Assembly: GCA_002705575.1 (NCBI GenBank)
Contig: PAHI01000038.1
Location: 1 to 52,982 of the forward strand
DNA: 52,982 nucleotides
From: Fidelibacterota bacterium
GTDB lineage: Bacteria; Marinisomatota; Marinisomatia; SCGC-AAA003-L08; GCA-002719095
Direction of reading: 5' to 3'
Shown in pieces: positions 25,042 to 34,666 of this stretch (within the stretch, counting starts at the first letter, position 1; each line of letters starts with the position of its first letter). The notes under the pieces are model-generated. The model worked only from the letters and a program-made list of their open reading frames with translations, had not been told where the DNA came from and did no database searches. The position numbers and the translations under genes were made by a program.

Positions 25042-25817
25042 ATTATCTCACCTAAAAAGTAATCCAAAAATACAACAGTAATACATGATACCACAACAGA
25101 TGTTCTCGTAGTTTTGCCAACACCCTCTGCTCCACCACTAGCATTAAACCCATAAAAACATGCTATTGATGTAATAGCTAAACCAAAAAAAAACCCTTTA
25201 ATAATTCCAAACCAATAATCCATTGGTACAAACCATGTTCTTAAGCCTCTTATAAACTCAGCATAAGATATATCTAACGAATTTGTGGTAACCCAAATAC
25301 CTCCAGCTAAACCAAATAAATCAGCTATTGCAATTAGCATTGGAAACATAATCATGCCAGCTACAATTCTTGGTAATATTAAATAAGCAACTGGATCAAA
25401 AGATAAGGACTCTAAAGCATCTATCTGCTCACTAACTCTCATTGTTCCAATTTCTGCTGCAATAGTAGCTCCAATTTTACCCGTCATAACCATTGCAGTA
25501 ATCATTGGAGCCAACTCTAAAAGAATAGCTTCGCCCACCACACTACCAACAGTCCACTCCATTCCAGGAATCAATGAAGCCTCTATTTGATAACTTGCTT
25601 GAACCGCAAGAACCATTCCTGCAAAAAGCCCTGTTATTATAACAATAGGAATAGATTTAATCCCTATTTGATACATATGAATATTGGTCAAACTTAAATA
25701 ATAATTCCACGACCTATAAGATCTAAACATTTGAAACATTAATGCACAGTAATTTGATATACTTTCAAAAAAAGAAATAAAAATAGAAAAAGGGTACAAT
25801 ACTGAATTTCTCATCAA
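25032..25817 (-). CDS. mlaE: MlaE-family ABC permease
   Basis: Inner-membrane permease of the Mla lipid-transport complex. 261 residues with the family's hydrophobic helices and the hallmark cytoplasmic segment TGKIGATIAAEIGTMRVSEQIDALESLSFDPVAYLILPR (key: GAxIAAExGxMRxxEQIDAL), followed by PRIVAGMIMFPML. It overlaps nrdR by 4 bases upstream and the inferred mlaF start downstream. Confidence 0.95.
   Translation of the reverse strand: MMRNSVLYPFSIFISFFESISNYCALMFQMFRSYRSWNYYLSLTNIHMYQIGIKSIPIVIITGLFAGMVLAVQASYQIEASLIPGMEWTVGSVVGEAILLELAPMITAMVMTGKIGATIAAEIGTMRVSEQIDALESLSFDPVAYLILPRIVAGMIMFPMLIAIADLFGLAGGIWVTTNSLDISYAEFIRGLRTWFVPMDYWFGIIKGFFFGLAITSIACFYGFNASGGAEGVGKTTRTSVVVSCITVVFLDYFLGEIILL
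25047..25053 (-). promoter_or_regulatory. Shine-Dalgarno supporting an AUU start for mlaF
   Basis: AGGTGAG inside the last codons of mlaE, 5 bases upstream of ATT (25041-25039) and 8 upstream of the following ATT. Both are in frame with the complete ABC domain. Confidence 0.6.
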
Positions 25818-26266
25818 TTATTTTTTAGACCTAATATATGACTCTGGAACTCACCTACATCTTTAAATTCTCTATATACTGATGCAAATCTTATATATGC
25901 AATATTATCAATTTTTTTTAATTCTTTCATAATCATTTCACCAATATTTTTAGAGTCAATTTCCATTTTATTTAAACTCAAAATCTTCTCTTCGATTAAC
26001 TTAATAGATTCTTGAATTATACTTTCAGAAATAGGTCTCTTATTGCAGGCAATATGAAAACTTTTTTCGATTTTTTCTCGCTCAAATTCTTCTCTATCAC
26101 CATTCTTTTTTATTATCATAATAGGATATTTGAGGATGTATTCATAAGTAGTATATCGAAACCCACAATTAGAGCATGCTCTTCTCCTCCTAACACTTGA
26201 TGAATCATGAATACTCCTCGAATCTATAACTTTTGAATCTAGATTATTACAATCAGGACATTTCAC
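25814..26266 (-). CDS. nrdR: Transcriptional repressor NrdR
   Basis: Zinc-ribbon/ATP-cone repressor of ribonucleotide reductase genes. The start is placed at GTG giving VKCPDC (family MKCPxC), with AAGGA eight bases upstream. An earlier ATG would add ten residues encoded within glyA. The zinc ribbon uses CPDC and CSNC, with the [16 protein letters not shown] motif. The ATP-cone follows ([16 protein letters not shown] ... [14 protein letters not shown]). 150 residues is the standard length. It overlaps the glyA stop by 14 bases. NrdR boxes would lie near nrd genes, none of which are here. Confidence 0.95.
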   Translation of the reverse strand: MKCPDCNNLDSKVIDSRSIHDSSSVRRRRACSNCGFRYTTYEYILKYPIMIIKKNGDREEFEREKIEKSFHIACNKRPISESIIQESIKLIEEKILSLNKMEIDSKNIGEMIMKELKKIDNIAYIRFASVYREFKDVGEFQSHILGLKNN

Positions 26267-27560
26267 AAGATATTTCCTTATATAATGGAAATGCATTACT
26301 TAAATCCAGTATTTCTTTCTTTGTTTTTTCTATAACAAAATCATTTCCAACATTAGATAGAACGCTATCTATTAAGTTTGCTATAATTTTCATTTCTCCT
26401 TGCCTCATTCCTCTTGTTGTTAACGCAGGAGTACCTAACCTTATACCACTGGTAACTAATGGACTCTTTTTATCAAATGGAACCATATTTTTATTAACAG
26501 TAATTAAACAATCTTCTAAAACTCTTTCTGCCTTTTTACCAGATATAGATTTATTGCTTAAATCAACTAAAACAATATGAGTGTCTGTGCCATTTGTAAC
26601 AATGTCATACCCTAATTCCATAAGACTATTAGATAATTGCTTCGCATTTTTAACGACCTGATTACAATAATCTGAAAAATTTGTCCTACTTGCCTCTTTG
26701 AATGCTACAGCCTTTCCTGCAATTACATGCATAAGAGGCCCTCCTTGAATACCTGGCATAACAGCACTATCTAACAACTCTGAAACCATTTTAGTTCTGC
26801 CACTTTTAGGAGCAACTAGGCCCCATTGATTTTTAAAATCCTTACCCATAAGAATTAATCCTCCTCTAGGACCTCTAAGTGTTTTATGGGTAGTTGAAGT
26901 AGCTATATCACAATAAGGCCATGGAGAAGGATGAACTCCTCCAGCAATTAATCCTGATGGGTGAGCTATATCAGCCATTAAGTAAGAGCCAACACTATCT
27001 GCTATACTCTTAAATTCGTTAAATTCAATAAATCTTGGATAAGCTGAACCACCACATATAATTAATTTAGGATTAATCCTTTTTGCAATATCAGAAACCT
27101 GATTGAAATCTATTCGGCCTCCATTTTTAGATACTCCATAAGAATGAAAATTATAGAAATTTCCAGAAAAATTAACCTTGCTTCCATGTGTTAAATGTCC
27201 TCCATGAGCTAAATCAAGACCTAAAACTGAATCTCCTTTTTCAAGAAAAGTTTTATAAACCGCCATATTTGCCTGTGATCCAGAATGAGGCTGCACATTT
27301 GAATAGCCTGCTTTAAATATCTTTTCTGCTCTTTGCCTTGCTATATTTTCAACTTGATCAACAAACTCACAGCCTCCGTAATATCTGTTACTAGGATAAC
27401 CTTCGGCATATTTATTTGTCAAAATACTCCCAACAGCTTCTAAAACTGAAAAACTTGTAAAGTTTTCAGAAGCAATCATTTCTAAGCCGTCTTGTTGTCT
27501 ATTCAATTCTGAATGAATTAAATCGTATATAGCTTTATCTTTTAATTTGATATTTTTCAT
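26253..27560 (-). CDS. glyA: Serine hydroxymethyltransferase
   Basis: PLP enzyme interconverting serine and glycine with tetrahydrofolate; it supplies one-carbon units used by the purine genes further upstream. 435 residues from the ATG just after rpiB (an in-frame TTG six codons earlier is possible). Visible features are [48 protein letters not shown], the PLP-lysine motif [14 protein letters not shown], and [10 protein letters not shown] near the C-terminus. All catalytic landmarks are present. Confidence 0.97.
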   Translation of the reverse strand: MKNIKLKDKAIYDLIHSELNRQQDGLEMIASENFTSFSVLEAVGSILTNKYAEGYPSNRYYGGCEFVDQVENIARQRAEKIFKAGYSNVQPHSGSQANMAVYKTFLEKGDSVLGLDLAHGGHLTHGSKVNFSGNFYNFHSYGVSKNGGRIDFNQVSDIAKRINPKLIICGGSAYPRFIEFNEFKSIADSVGSYLMADIAHPSGLIAGGVHPSPWPYCDIATSTTHKTLRGPRGGLILMGKDFKNQWGLVAPKSGRTKMVSELLDSAVMPGIQGGPLMHVIAGKAVAFKEASRTNFSDYCNQVVKNAKQLSNSLMELGYDIVTNGTDTHIVLVDLSNKSISGKKAERVLEDCLITVNKNMVPFDKKSPLVTSGIRLGTPALTTRGMRQGEMKIIANLIDSVLSNVGNDFVIEKTKKEILDLSNAFPLYKEISCEMS

Positions 27561-27564
27561 AACT

Positions 27565-27996
27565 CTATTTAAAATCAATTTTATTTATTCTATCCTGATG
27601 CCTACCACCTTCAAATTCAGTATTAATCCAAACATCTATAATTTTTAGCATATCATCTATTTTTGTAGTTCTGGAACCAAGAGCTAGTATATTTGAATCA
27701 TTATGCTTTCTTGTCATTTCAGCATGAAGAACAGTAGTACACAGACTAGCTCTAATATTTTTAAATCTATTAGCAGCAATAGATATACCTATACCAGTAC
27801 CACAGACAACTATACCTTTATCTGTTTTTTTTGAAATAACCGATTTAGCAACTTTTTGTCCATACTCGGGATAATCCACCGAATCAATTGAATTTGTACC
27901 TAAATCTAAAACTTTAATTTTCTTTTGCTCTAAGAATTTAATAATACTTTGCTTTGAATTATATCCTGCATGATCTGACGCTATAGAAATCTTCAT
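27565..27996 (-). CDS. rpiB: Ribose-5-phosphate isomerase B
   Basis: Pentose-phosphate isomerase (ribose-5-P to ribulose-5-P), RpiB/LacAB fold. 143 residues starting [12 protein letters not shown]. The catalytic Cys loop is [18 protein letters not shown], followed by ARxxL-type [21 protein letters not shown] and LALGSRT. It lies four bases downstream of the TPR lipoprotein gene and just upstream of glyA. Confidence 0.96.
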   Translation of the reverse strand: MKISIASDHAGYNSKQSIIKFLEQKKIKVLDLGTNSIDSVDYPEYGQKVAKSVISKKTDKGIVVCGTGIGISIAANRFKNIRASLCTTVLHAEMTRKHNDSNILALGSRTTKIDDMLKIIDVWINTEFEGGRHQDRINKIDFK

Positions 27997-28000
27997 AATT

Positions 28001-29380
28001 CTAAAAACTCCTCTTAATTATAAATCTATTAATCATGCTATAGCAATCATCCGTTGGCCTAAATTTATTCTTACCTTCATCAACATTTAAAAACCAATCT
28101 TTATTTTGTGTTATATAATTTTTATTTAAGAAATCTGCTTGTTTTTTAGCTCCTCTATTACCCTTGCCTACAGATTGATTTAAATCTTCCCAAGCCATTT
28201 CATAAACAGCCCTATCAGACATAGAAAGTTGCTCAAAATCTGCGCATGATTCAGCAATCCCAATATATATTTGAGCTCTATTATAGTATGCCTCTGAAGA
28301 TTGAGATATTAATGATTTTTCAGAAAAATTAATTGCTTTGTTATAATCTCCCAAATCAAGATATATCTTAGACACCTCTATAAAATAGGCAATTTTATCA
28401 TCTGAAATACCAATTAACTTATTATAAATATTTAAAGCTTTTTCTTGTTCATAAATATCTAAATACGCATCAGCAATATTTTCAAGCACTACTATATTAT
28501 TTTGATCATAATCTAAAAGAGCCAAACATACATCTATGATTTTTTCAGGCTCTGACTCTTCTTTAAGTTTTTTAATATAATTAATCCCATATCTTATATT
28601 TGAAGGTTCTTTTTTCCATTTATCTTTATCTATATCTATAGGATTTCTACCTAAATTAATATACGCAGTCTTCTTTTCTTTAAATATTATTGAATTATTA
28701 GGATTGTAATCATACCAATCATCTAAAATTAATATTTGTTCATCATAATCTTCTAAATCTTTATAATATTCATTCAACTGTTTATATGTGTCATCCCTAC
28801 TATTTTTAAATGAAGATATATAGCTATTCATATAATTATTCCATAGACCATCCAGCTGATCTCCTGTCATACCTAATGACTTTTGCAAATCTAATATATC
28901 TTCTTCATTGCTATATAGGTTTGTCAAATCAAGTAATCCTTGAACCTCTTCTTCCAACTGAAGTTTTTTATCAAGATAAAAAAGCCTGTCATCATTTAAA
29001 TTCTGCTTCTTTGCAAGAAAAGCCGCTACATTTAAAAGCTGTAAATCATCAGGCATTATTCTTAACCCTTTTTTAATTGCCCATTTAGCACTATCTAATT
29101 TACCTAAATTTATATAAGATCTACCCATCCACTGAAAAATCTGCTGGGAATACTTGTCGCCACATCCTTCATTAATTGCAATATTATACGCATCTACACA
29201 TTCTTGATACAAACTATTGGTTCTGTTTACATTTGCTGCACTCAAATATTGCAAACACACCTTATTATTATTAGATGATGCTTGACTTTTAACTGAATTA
29301 ATTTGATCATCACTTAAATCACCAGCGCAACTATACAAAAAAATAACACTAACTACTAAACTTACTTTTCGAAGAATCAT
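28001..29380 (-). CDS. TPR lipoprotein
   Basis: A 459-residue protein with a lipoprotein signal (FLYSCAG, lipidated Cys at about 18). Helical TPR-like repeats follow throughout: QIFQWMGRSYINLGKLDSAK, NIADAYLDIYEQEKALNIYNKLI and VSKIYLDLGDYNKAINFSEKSL. A scaffold role at the outer membrane is likely but the partner is not identifiable. It follows a probable outer-membrane protein by three bases and precedes rpiB. I know of no specific family name for it. Confidence 0.75.
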   Translation of the reverse strand: MILRKVSLVVSVIFLYSCAGDLSDDQINSVKSQASSNNNKVCLQYLSAANVNRTNSLYQECVDAYNIAINEGCGDKYSQQIFQWMGRSYINLGKLDSAKWAIKKGLRIMPDDLQLLNVAAFLAKKQNLNDDRLFYLDKKLQLEEEVQGLLDLTNLYSNEEDILDLQKSLGMTGDQLDGLWNNYMNSYISSFKNSRDDTYKQLNEYYKDLEDYDEQILILDDWYDYNPNNSIIFKEKKTAYINLGRNPIDIDKDKWKKEPSNIRYGINYIKKLKEESEPEKIIDVCLALLDYDQNNIVVLENIADAYLDIYEQEKALNIYNKLIGISDDKIAYFIEVSKIYLDLGDYNKAINFSEKSLISQSSEAYYNRAQIYIGIAESCADFEQLSMSDRAVYEMAWEDLNQSVGKGNRGAKKQADFLNKNYITQNKDWFLNVDEGKNKFRPTDDCYSMINRFIIKRSF

Positions 29381-29383
29381 TTA

Positions 29384-30613
29384 TTAAGCTCCTTTTAAAA
29401 ACCATTTTTCAACATTTTCCAAACCTATTCCAATAGAAAGATATTTTTCATTTTTCACATTCAACAAATTATGGCTCTTTTGACCTAATTTAAACAAAAC
29501 AGTAAATCCATTTTTGTCTTTAAATTTAATTCCAAAATTAAAAAGAACACCATAATCATGATCAGTTCCTTTAGAAAAATTTAAATTTTTATGAAATAAT
29601 CCAATCTTATAATTTATATAACTTAAAGAATTATAATCTAGATTCGAAATAAATGAACTGTATAAAAAATTTAAAGAAAATATATCTGGGTCTGGTAAAT
29701 ACATTAAATTAGAATTATACTTAAAAGAAGGTTTGTGTGATAATTTAACAATAAAATCTCGATTTAAAGATAATCGTTTTTTATACCCTATAGAAAAAAA
29801 CCTCCAATTTGAACTATACTTATCAACTATAATCTGATTAGGTTCAGTATAGTACTCCAATTCTTCTAAATTATCATGCGTACCAAAATCTTCATTATCA
29901 GAATCTATGTAAGGATCTAAGAACAACCTTGTCTCAATTTCTAAAGGTAATCCATAAACAAATGATAAAATTAAATCATTTTCATTTATAGTAAACTTTG
30001 ACTCTACTTCTATATTATTCCCTTTAAACCTGTGGACCCTATTAACTGTCATTGAATCACTTAAATTATAACTTACATTATATTCATCATTAACTATATC
30101 AGAGAAATCTAAATCATAAATTCTAATAACTTTGTTTCTTTCTAGATTTCCAAATAAGTTTGAATATTTAAACGACATTATAAATAAATTAAAGAAATTA
30201 CGTGTAAAATTAATATATCCACTTGATATACCTCCATTACTAATATAGCTAGATCTATAAGCATAGGGAGATTGAAAATTATACTCTTCCAAAAATTCTA
30301 TTTCTGCAAATGTTTTGGGTGAAAAACCTAATGAAAAAAATCCTTTGTCTATAGGTACAGTAAAGTGTAAATCTGATATGTATGAATCAATCAAACCTGA
30401 ATCGCTATTCCTGAAATCATAATTCATACTAAAAACTACATCAGAATTGTACATATTAAAGCTAGAATTTTTATAACCATTAAAATGCATAGATGGTTGA
30501 TGTAAAAAATCAGAAAAGGAATCACCTCTATCTAAATTATCTCCAAATCCATACATTGATGAATAAGAACAATATAAAATATTAATACATAATATCAATT
30601 TAAGAAATATCAT
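29384..30613 (-). CDS. Probable outer-membrane beta-barrel protein
   Basis: A 409-residue protein with a signal peptide (IFLKLILCINILYCSYSS) and little helix. The sequence is dominated by short alternating strands rich in Tyr, Phe, Asn and Ser (for example GFFSLGFSPKTFAEIEF, FMYGFG-like YGFGDN at the start, KIGLFHKNLNF, YLSIGIGLENVEKWFLKGA at the end). This fits an outer-membrane barrel of unknown specificity. It overlaps the repeat lipoprotein gene by 4 bases (ATGA) and may form a unit with it and the TPR lipoprotein. Confidence 0.65.
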   Translation of the reverse strand: MIFLKLILCINILYCSYSSMYGFGDNLDRGDSFSDFLHQPSMHFNGYKNSSFNMYNSDVVFSMNYDFRNSDSGLIDSYISDLHFTVPIDKGFFSLGFSPKTFAEIEFLEEYNFQSPYAYRSSYISNGGISSGYINFTRNFFNLFIMSFKYSNLFGNLERNKVIRIYDLDFSDIVNDEYNVSYNLSDSMTVNRVHRFKGNNIEVESKFTINENDLILSFVYGLPLEIETRLFLDPYIDSDNEDFGTHDNLEELEYYTEPNQIIVDKYSSNWRFFSIGYKKRLSLNRDFIVKLSHKPSFKYNSNLMYLPDPDIFSLNFLYSSFISNLDYNSLSYINYKIGLFHKNLNFSKGTDHDYGVLFNFGIKFKDKNGFTVLFKLGQKSHNLLNVKNEKYLSIGIGLENVEKWFLKGA

Positions 30614-33600
30614 TTTGAATACATGATGTTAATTTTTGAGACTTTACTTAAATCTTCAGAATTATCAAAAACCAAAGTTCCGAAATTATTTCCATAACCA
30701 CTTAACCTAAGATTAAATCCATCATAATTTGATTCTTTATTAACAAATTTTTGAACTACATCTCCAATAGGCACAATCAATGAATCTGAACTATCAAAAT
30801 ACACTCTATCTAAATACAAACTTTGATTAAAATTAACGCACTCAATATCTAAAAAACCTGACTCAAAATAATAGTTTGGGTCGGATCTATCTAAAAATAA
30901 ATATAAATTAGTATTATCTTTGTTAATTATTAGTGTAGAATCAGTGAAAAATTCTTCAATTTCCCCGAAATTTAAAACCATTTCAATACCCCTGTGATAA
31001 TTCATAAAAATATTATTAGATAAAAGATTGTCATTAATTTGATTGATAGGATATACAGAAACATCTTGAATCATGCCTTCATTATAACTAGAATAATAAA
31101 CTGATGTATAATCTGTTAATACGTTATCAGTATATATATTAGGAGAGTGCCTAAAATTAAATTCAATAGCCTTGGTAGAGCTAGAAACCTGCACCTTTAT
31201 TATAGCAATATAATTACCACCTTGCTTGTATATTTCAGAAATCCAAAGATTAATATCTTTACTTGTATCAATCAAATTATCAATGTTAGCATCAAAGCCT
31301 TCATCAGAAAATAATTGAGCAGTAAGTCCAGGCCCGTGGATTACATTATAAGATAAATAATTACCAGACTCTAAATATTCATCTGAATCTGAAACATTGT
31401 CATATCCTTCATCATACCAATTCTCAGATTGACCAACGATTAATTCACTTTCATCAATGATATTGTTGAAATTGGAATCATTCCAATCTATCTGATTATT
31501 CCCTTCTTTACCCTCACCTATATCCCAAACACCATTTCCTTCTGTTCCATCTAAATCAGGAGAATCATACGCGGCATCATTAGCACACAATCCATCACTT
31601 CCACAATCTCCCCAATCGTCAGAATTAATATCATCAATATAATAGTCTTCATTTGGGTCAAAAATATTATTTTCATCATAATCTGGATTGATAGATTCAA
31701 AACAGCCGCCATTTCCATCCTCATATTCATTAAAGCATCCATCAACACCTGAATCTTCATAGAGCTCATTTTCATCAAAAGATCCATTATTCTCTGTTGC
31801 ATCACTGCCAATGCTATAGCTGGGTTCCTGCCAATTAATCAAATTATCAGAACCAAAATCATCATAAGGCTCTCCTAAATCCCTCAAAGAATTACCTTCC
31901 GTACCTTCACCTTCATTCCAAACACCATTTCCTTCTGTTCCATCTAAATCAGGAGAATCATACCCAACATCATTAGCACACAATCCATCACTTCCACAAT
32001 CTTGCCAATTATCAGCTTCGGGATTTTCTTCTAATTGATCAGGAACACCATTAATGCCAAAATCATAATAATTTTCACCCAAATCATACATGTTATTCTG
32101 TTCAGTCCCTTCACCTGAATCCCAAAGACTATTTGATTGAGTTCCCCCAGGATTATCCAAGAAGCTATAATTATCACCATTTAGATCTGAATTTTCAGAA
32201 CTGTAGTTTTGGTTCACTGATTGCAAGCACCCACCATTTCCATCCTCATATTCATCAGGACATCCATCTGAACCATAATCATTCCAATTATCTTTACTGG
32301 GGTCCGAGTTGTAATTATCTCCATTGGGATCAAAATTATCTGAGTTATAATTTGGATTTAGCAATTCTAAGCCCCCGCCAATTCCATCCTCATATTCATC
32401 AGGACATCCATCTGAACCATGATCTTGAATTATTTTCTCACCATAATCATACCGATTATTGCTTTCTGTACCTAACGGATTATAATTATTTAAACCTAAC
32501 TCGTTATAACAGCCGTTGTTTCCAGATTCATATTCATTAGCGCACTGGTCTAACCCAAAATCATCATAATTTTCTAACAACCTCTCACCATAATCATAAT
32601 CTAAATCTTGATTTTGATCTTCCCAGTCTAAAATTTTATTATTTTCATATTTTTCACCAATATCCCAAATACCATTTCCTTCTGTTCCATCTAAATCAGG
32701 AAAATCATATCCGGCATCATTAGAACACAATCCATCACTTCCACAATCTTGCCAATTATCACCTTCAGGATCACTTGATTCTACATAACCAATCAAACCA
32801 TCTAGATAAAATTCTATAGGTAAAAAATCATCTCTTGAATTAAGCATACCATCAATCAAAAATTCTACTTTTAAATCTAGCAATACCGGGTAATCACTAG
32901 CTGCATTATCTAGTATAGGAACTAGATTAAGTGTATCTACAAATATAGGCTGAGATAAATTGCTTTCCAAACCTTCATCTTCCAAATTCATCAAATAAAT
33001 TTTACCCCAATCATCCGACTCTGCATTATTCACAATGTAAGCATTGAAATTTTGACTAGATATATTGGTACAAGAATTAATAGAATATTTATTATTAACA
33101 ATTGTTTGTTCTTCAAGCACAGAATAATCTAACTGCAGCTTTGGACGACTAGGTTCATAAATATAGTCCGATGAAATTATTTCTATAAAATCCAAAATAC
33201 TTTCATCTGAAAGAGAATTACTATATGTCACAACGAAGTCAATCTTATCTAAATTACAAAAATCAGCAATATTCTGTTGATCTAAATCAATAATAATATC
33301 GTACTCATCAATTTCATACTTTACGGTAGAAAGATTCTGATAATTAAAATTATTATAGTCTAAATATGAAATATCTTCCCAAACTTGACCTATATCACCT
33401 GCAAATATCTTTATGCCTGAAATGCCGCTTGTATTAATGGTATCTATATATATCTCAGAAATAGAACTATCCGCATCTTTATTAATCAACTTATTATAAG
33501 AACTTAATTCAAGCTTAACAGCCGAGAAGTTTTCGCTACTACAAGCAGAATCATCTTTTATCTTTGAAACGTCTAAACTTAAAAAAATATGTGAGTTTAA

Positions 33601-33828
33601 ATTTTCATTTGTGAAGCCAGTTCCAGCATAAAGCCTATCGCTATTTGATATATTTAAAGAATCTAAATCTTGAATAGAAACTGAGTTTATTAAGTCTAAA
33701 TTATACGTATCAAAACTAATTGTGGTATTTATAATATCAGAAGAAATATTTATAGGGTCACTTTTCTCTTCGCAACTAATGAAAAGTACAGCTAAGACTA
33801 AAAGGATTTTAATATTTATTAGATACAT
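30610..33828 (-). CDS. Large acidic repeat lipoprotein (DUF4270-like position)
   Basis: A 1072-residue surface or periplasmic lipoprotein: lipobox VLFISCEEK with the lipidated Cys at 19. An N-terminal region of about 330 residues is rich in beta strands. Residues of roughly 352-820 are acidic and repetitive, and a C-terminal beta domain (830-1072) closes it. Three near-identical blocks share NWQDCGSDGLC, PDLDGTEGNG and WDIGE; another family shares DGCPDEYEDGNGGC. Paired Cys plus D-x-D/N-G-x-W loops suggest disulfide-pinned calcium modules. The gene follows a GT5-like gene by three bases. In Bacteroidetes, as I recall, a DUF4270 lipoprotein occupies that position, so the ends may belong to that family. 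Function unknown. Confidence 0.75.
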   Translation of the reverse strand: MYLINIKILLVLAVLFISCEEKSDPINISSDIINTTISFDTYNLDLINSVSIQDLDSLNISNSDRLYAGTGFTNENLNSHIFLSLDVSKIKDDSACSSENFSAVKLELSSYNKLINKDADSSISEIYIDTINTSGISGIKIFAGDIGQVWEDISYLDYNNFNYQNLSTVKYEIDEYDIIIDLDQQNIADFCNLDKIDFVVTYSNSLSDESILDFIEIISSDYIYEPSRPKLQLDYSVLEEQTIVNNKYSINSCTNISSQNFNAYIVNNAESDDWGKIYLMNLEDEGLESNLSQPIFVDTLNLVPILDNAASDYPVLLDLKVEFLIDGMLNSRDDFLPIEFYLDGLIGYVESSDPEGDNWQDCGSDGLCSNDAGYDFPDLDGTEGNGIWDIGEKYENNKILDWEDQNQDLDYDYGERLLENYDDFGLDQCANEYESGNNGCYNELGLNNYNPLGTESNNRYDYGEKIIQDHGSDGCPDEYEDGIGGGLELLNPNYNSDNFDPNGDNYNSDPSKDNWNDYGSDGCPDEYEDGNGGCLQSVNQNYSSENSDLNGDNYSFLDNPGGTQSNSLWDSGEGTEQNNMYDLGENYYDFGINGVPDQLEENPEADNWQDCGSDGLCANDVGYDSPDLDGTEGNGVWNEGEGTEGNSLRDLGEPYDDFGSDNLINWQEPSYSIGSDATENNGSFDENELYEDSGVDGCFNEYEDGNGGCFESINPDYDENNIFDPNEDYYIDDINSDDWGDCGSDGLCANDAAYDSPDLDGTEGNGVWDIGEGKEGNNQIDWNDSNFNNIIDESELIVGQSENWYDEGYDNVSDSDEYLESGNYLSYNVIHGPGLTAQLFSDEGFDANIDNLIDTSKDINLWISEIYKQGGNYIAIIKVQVSSSTKAIEFNFRHSPNIYTDNVLTDYTSVYYSSYNEGMIQDVSVYPINQINDNLLSNNIFMNYHRGIEMVLNFGEIEEFFTDSTLIINKDNTNLYLFLDRSDPNYYFESGFLDIECVNFNQSLYLDRVYFDSSDSLIVPIGDVVQKFVNKESNYDGFNLRLSGYGNNFGTLVFDNSEDLSKVSKINIMYSK
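31369..32775 (-). repeat. Acidic Cys-containing repeat array inside the large lipoprotein
   Basis: Two interleaved repeat types are seen. One (about 40 residues, CGSDGLC ... DLDGTEGNG ... GE) occurs at residues 357-395, 606-645 and 739-775, with almost unchanged DNA such as ccttctgttccatctaaatc. The other (DGCPDEYEDGNGGC-like) occurs near 427, 472, 520 and 696. High DNA identity between distant copies implies recombination or recent duplication. Confidence 0.85.
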
Positions 33829-33831
33829 TAA

Positions 33832-34659
33832 TTATAAGCTACGTACATCTTCTACAATTTTATCTATTTTCTCATTTATATCATCTGAACTATAATCTAT
33901 ATCATAAATTTTATGCTTTTTCTTCAAAGTTGCTAATTCACTATTTAGCTTCTTATTTTTTTGAATTTTTTTAACTATAGGATTCTTAATATCATTCAAT
34001 ATAATAGTGAAATCTGAGTTTCTAATAGCATTCAAATGATTATCATTTAGCTCAAAATCTTTGCTTTGGAGATTCAGAGATTTAAAAACATCTTTATCTA
34101 CTTTTTTCATATTGTCGTATGAATGAAGAATATAAACATACTTAATACCCTTATAAAAATCATCATTTTTGAAAATCTTTCTTCCAACGATAGGAACAAA
34201 GGACATCTGCCAATCATTACTTACAACAACTTCAGGAGGCCAATATAATTTTTTTAATGCGACTAAAATAGATTTAGCAAAGTAGGCAAACTTTAAATGA
34301 TTATTAGAAAAAATCCTCCCATTTCTAGACTTATACAATAACTCAGGAACAGGCTGAAAAAATTCCTCATCTTCCATAAAATAAACCTGAACTCTTGAAT
34401 GAGGAATAAAAGCTGATTTCAAATTAGTCACTCTATTTTTAGGAGCAAAATCAATTTCAAGGTTTTTTAAACGAATCACCTCTCTTAAAACATACTTTCT
34501 TTCACTAATATAACCATACTTAGGCTGACACATTCTTATATCTACCTCTTTATTCTTTTTTATTTGAGCACCAAATAATTGAGAGAAAGAACTAATAGAG
34601 CATGAACTAGAGAAAGGCTCGATTTCTGAAGAAAGGAAAAATACTTTTGATAAAGACAT
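33832..34659 (-). CDS. GT5 glycogen/starch-synthase-like N-terminal domain protein
   Basis: 275 residues corresponding only to the N-terminal Rossmann half of glycogen synthase. Recognisable parts are SKVFFLSSEIEPF, VDIRMCQPKYGYISERK (GlgA-like ...PxYG), VQVYFMEDEEFF, NNHLKFAYFAKSILVALKKL and PPEVVVSNDWQMSFVP (GlgA W..DI...HDW). The Lys of the KxGGL ADP-glucose motif is absent (EPFSSSCSISSFSQL instead), and there is no second GT-B domain. It matches a short 'glycogen synthase family' protein widespread in Bacteroidetes that is unlikely to elongate glycogen by itself. No other glycogen gene is nearby. Function unknown. Confidence 0.75.
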   Translation of the reverse strand: MSLSKVFFLSSEIEPFSSSCSISSFSQLFGAQIKKNKEVDIRMCQPKYGYISERKYVLREVIRLKNLEIDFAPKNRVTNLKSAFIPHSRVQVYFMEDEEFFQPVPELLYKSRNGRIFSNNHLKFAYFAKSILVALKKLYWPPEVVVSNDWQMSFVPIVGRKIFKNDDFYKGIKYVYILHSYDNMKKVDKDVFKSLNLQSKDFELNDNHLNAIRNSDFTIILNDIKNPIVKKIQKNKKLNSELATLKKKHKIYDIDYSSDDINEKIDKIVEDVRSL

Positions 34660-34666
34660 TACAATA

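Noticed and set aside
31551..32540. Open frames on both strands (Met-rich minus, His-rich plus) within the large lipoprotein gene
   Set aside because: Both are shadows of the acidic repeat array; repeated DNA without stops produces them automatically.
33832..34659. A functional glycogen synthase (glgA)
   Set aside because: Only the N-terminal GT5 half is present and the KxGGL donor-binding lysine is missing, so the full enzymatic assignment is not supported.
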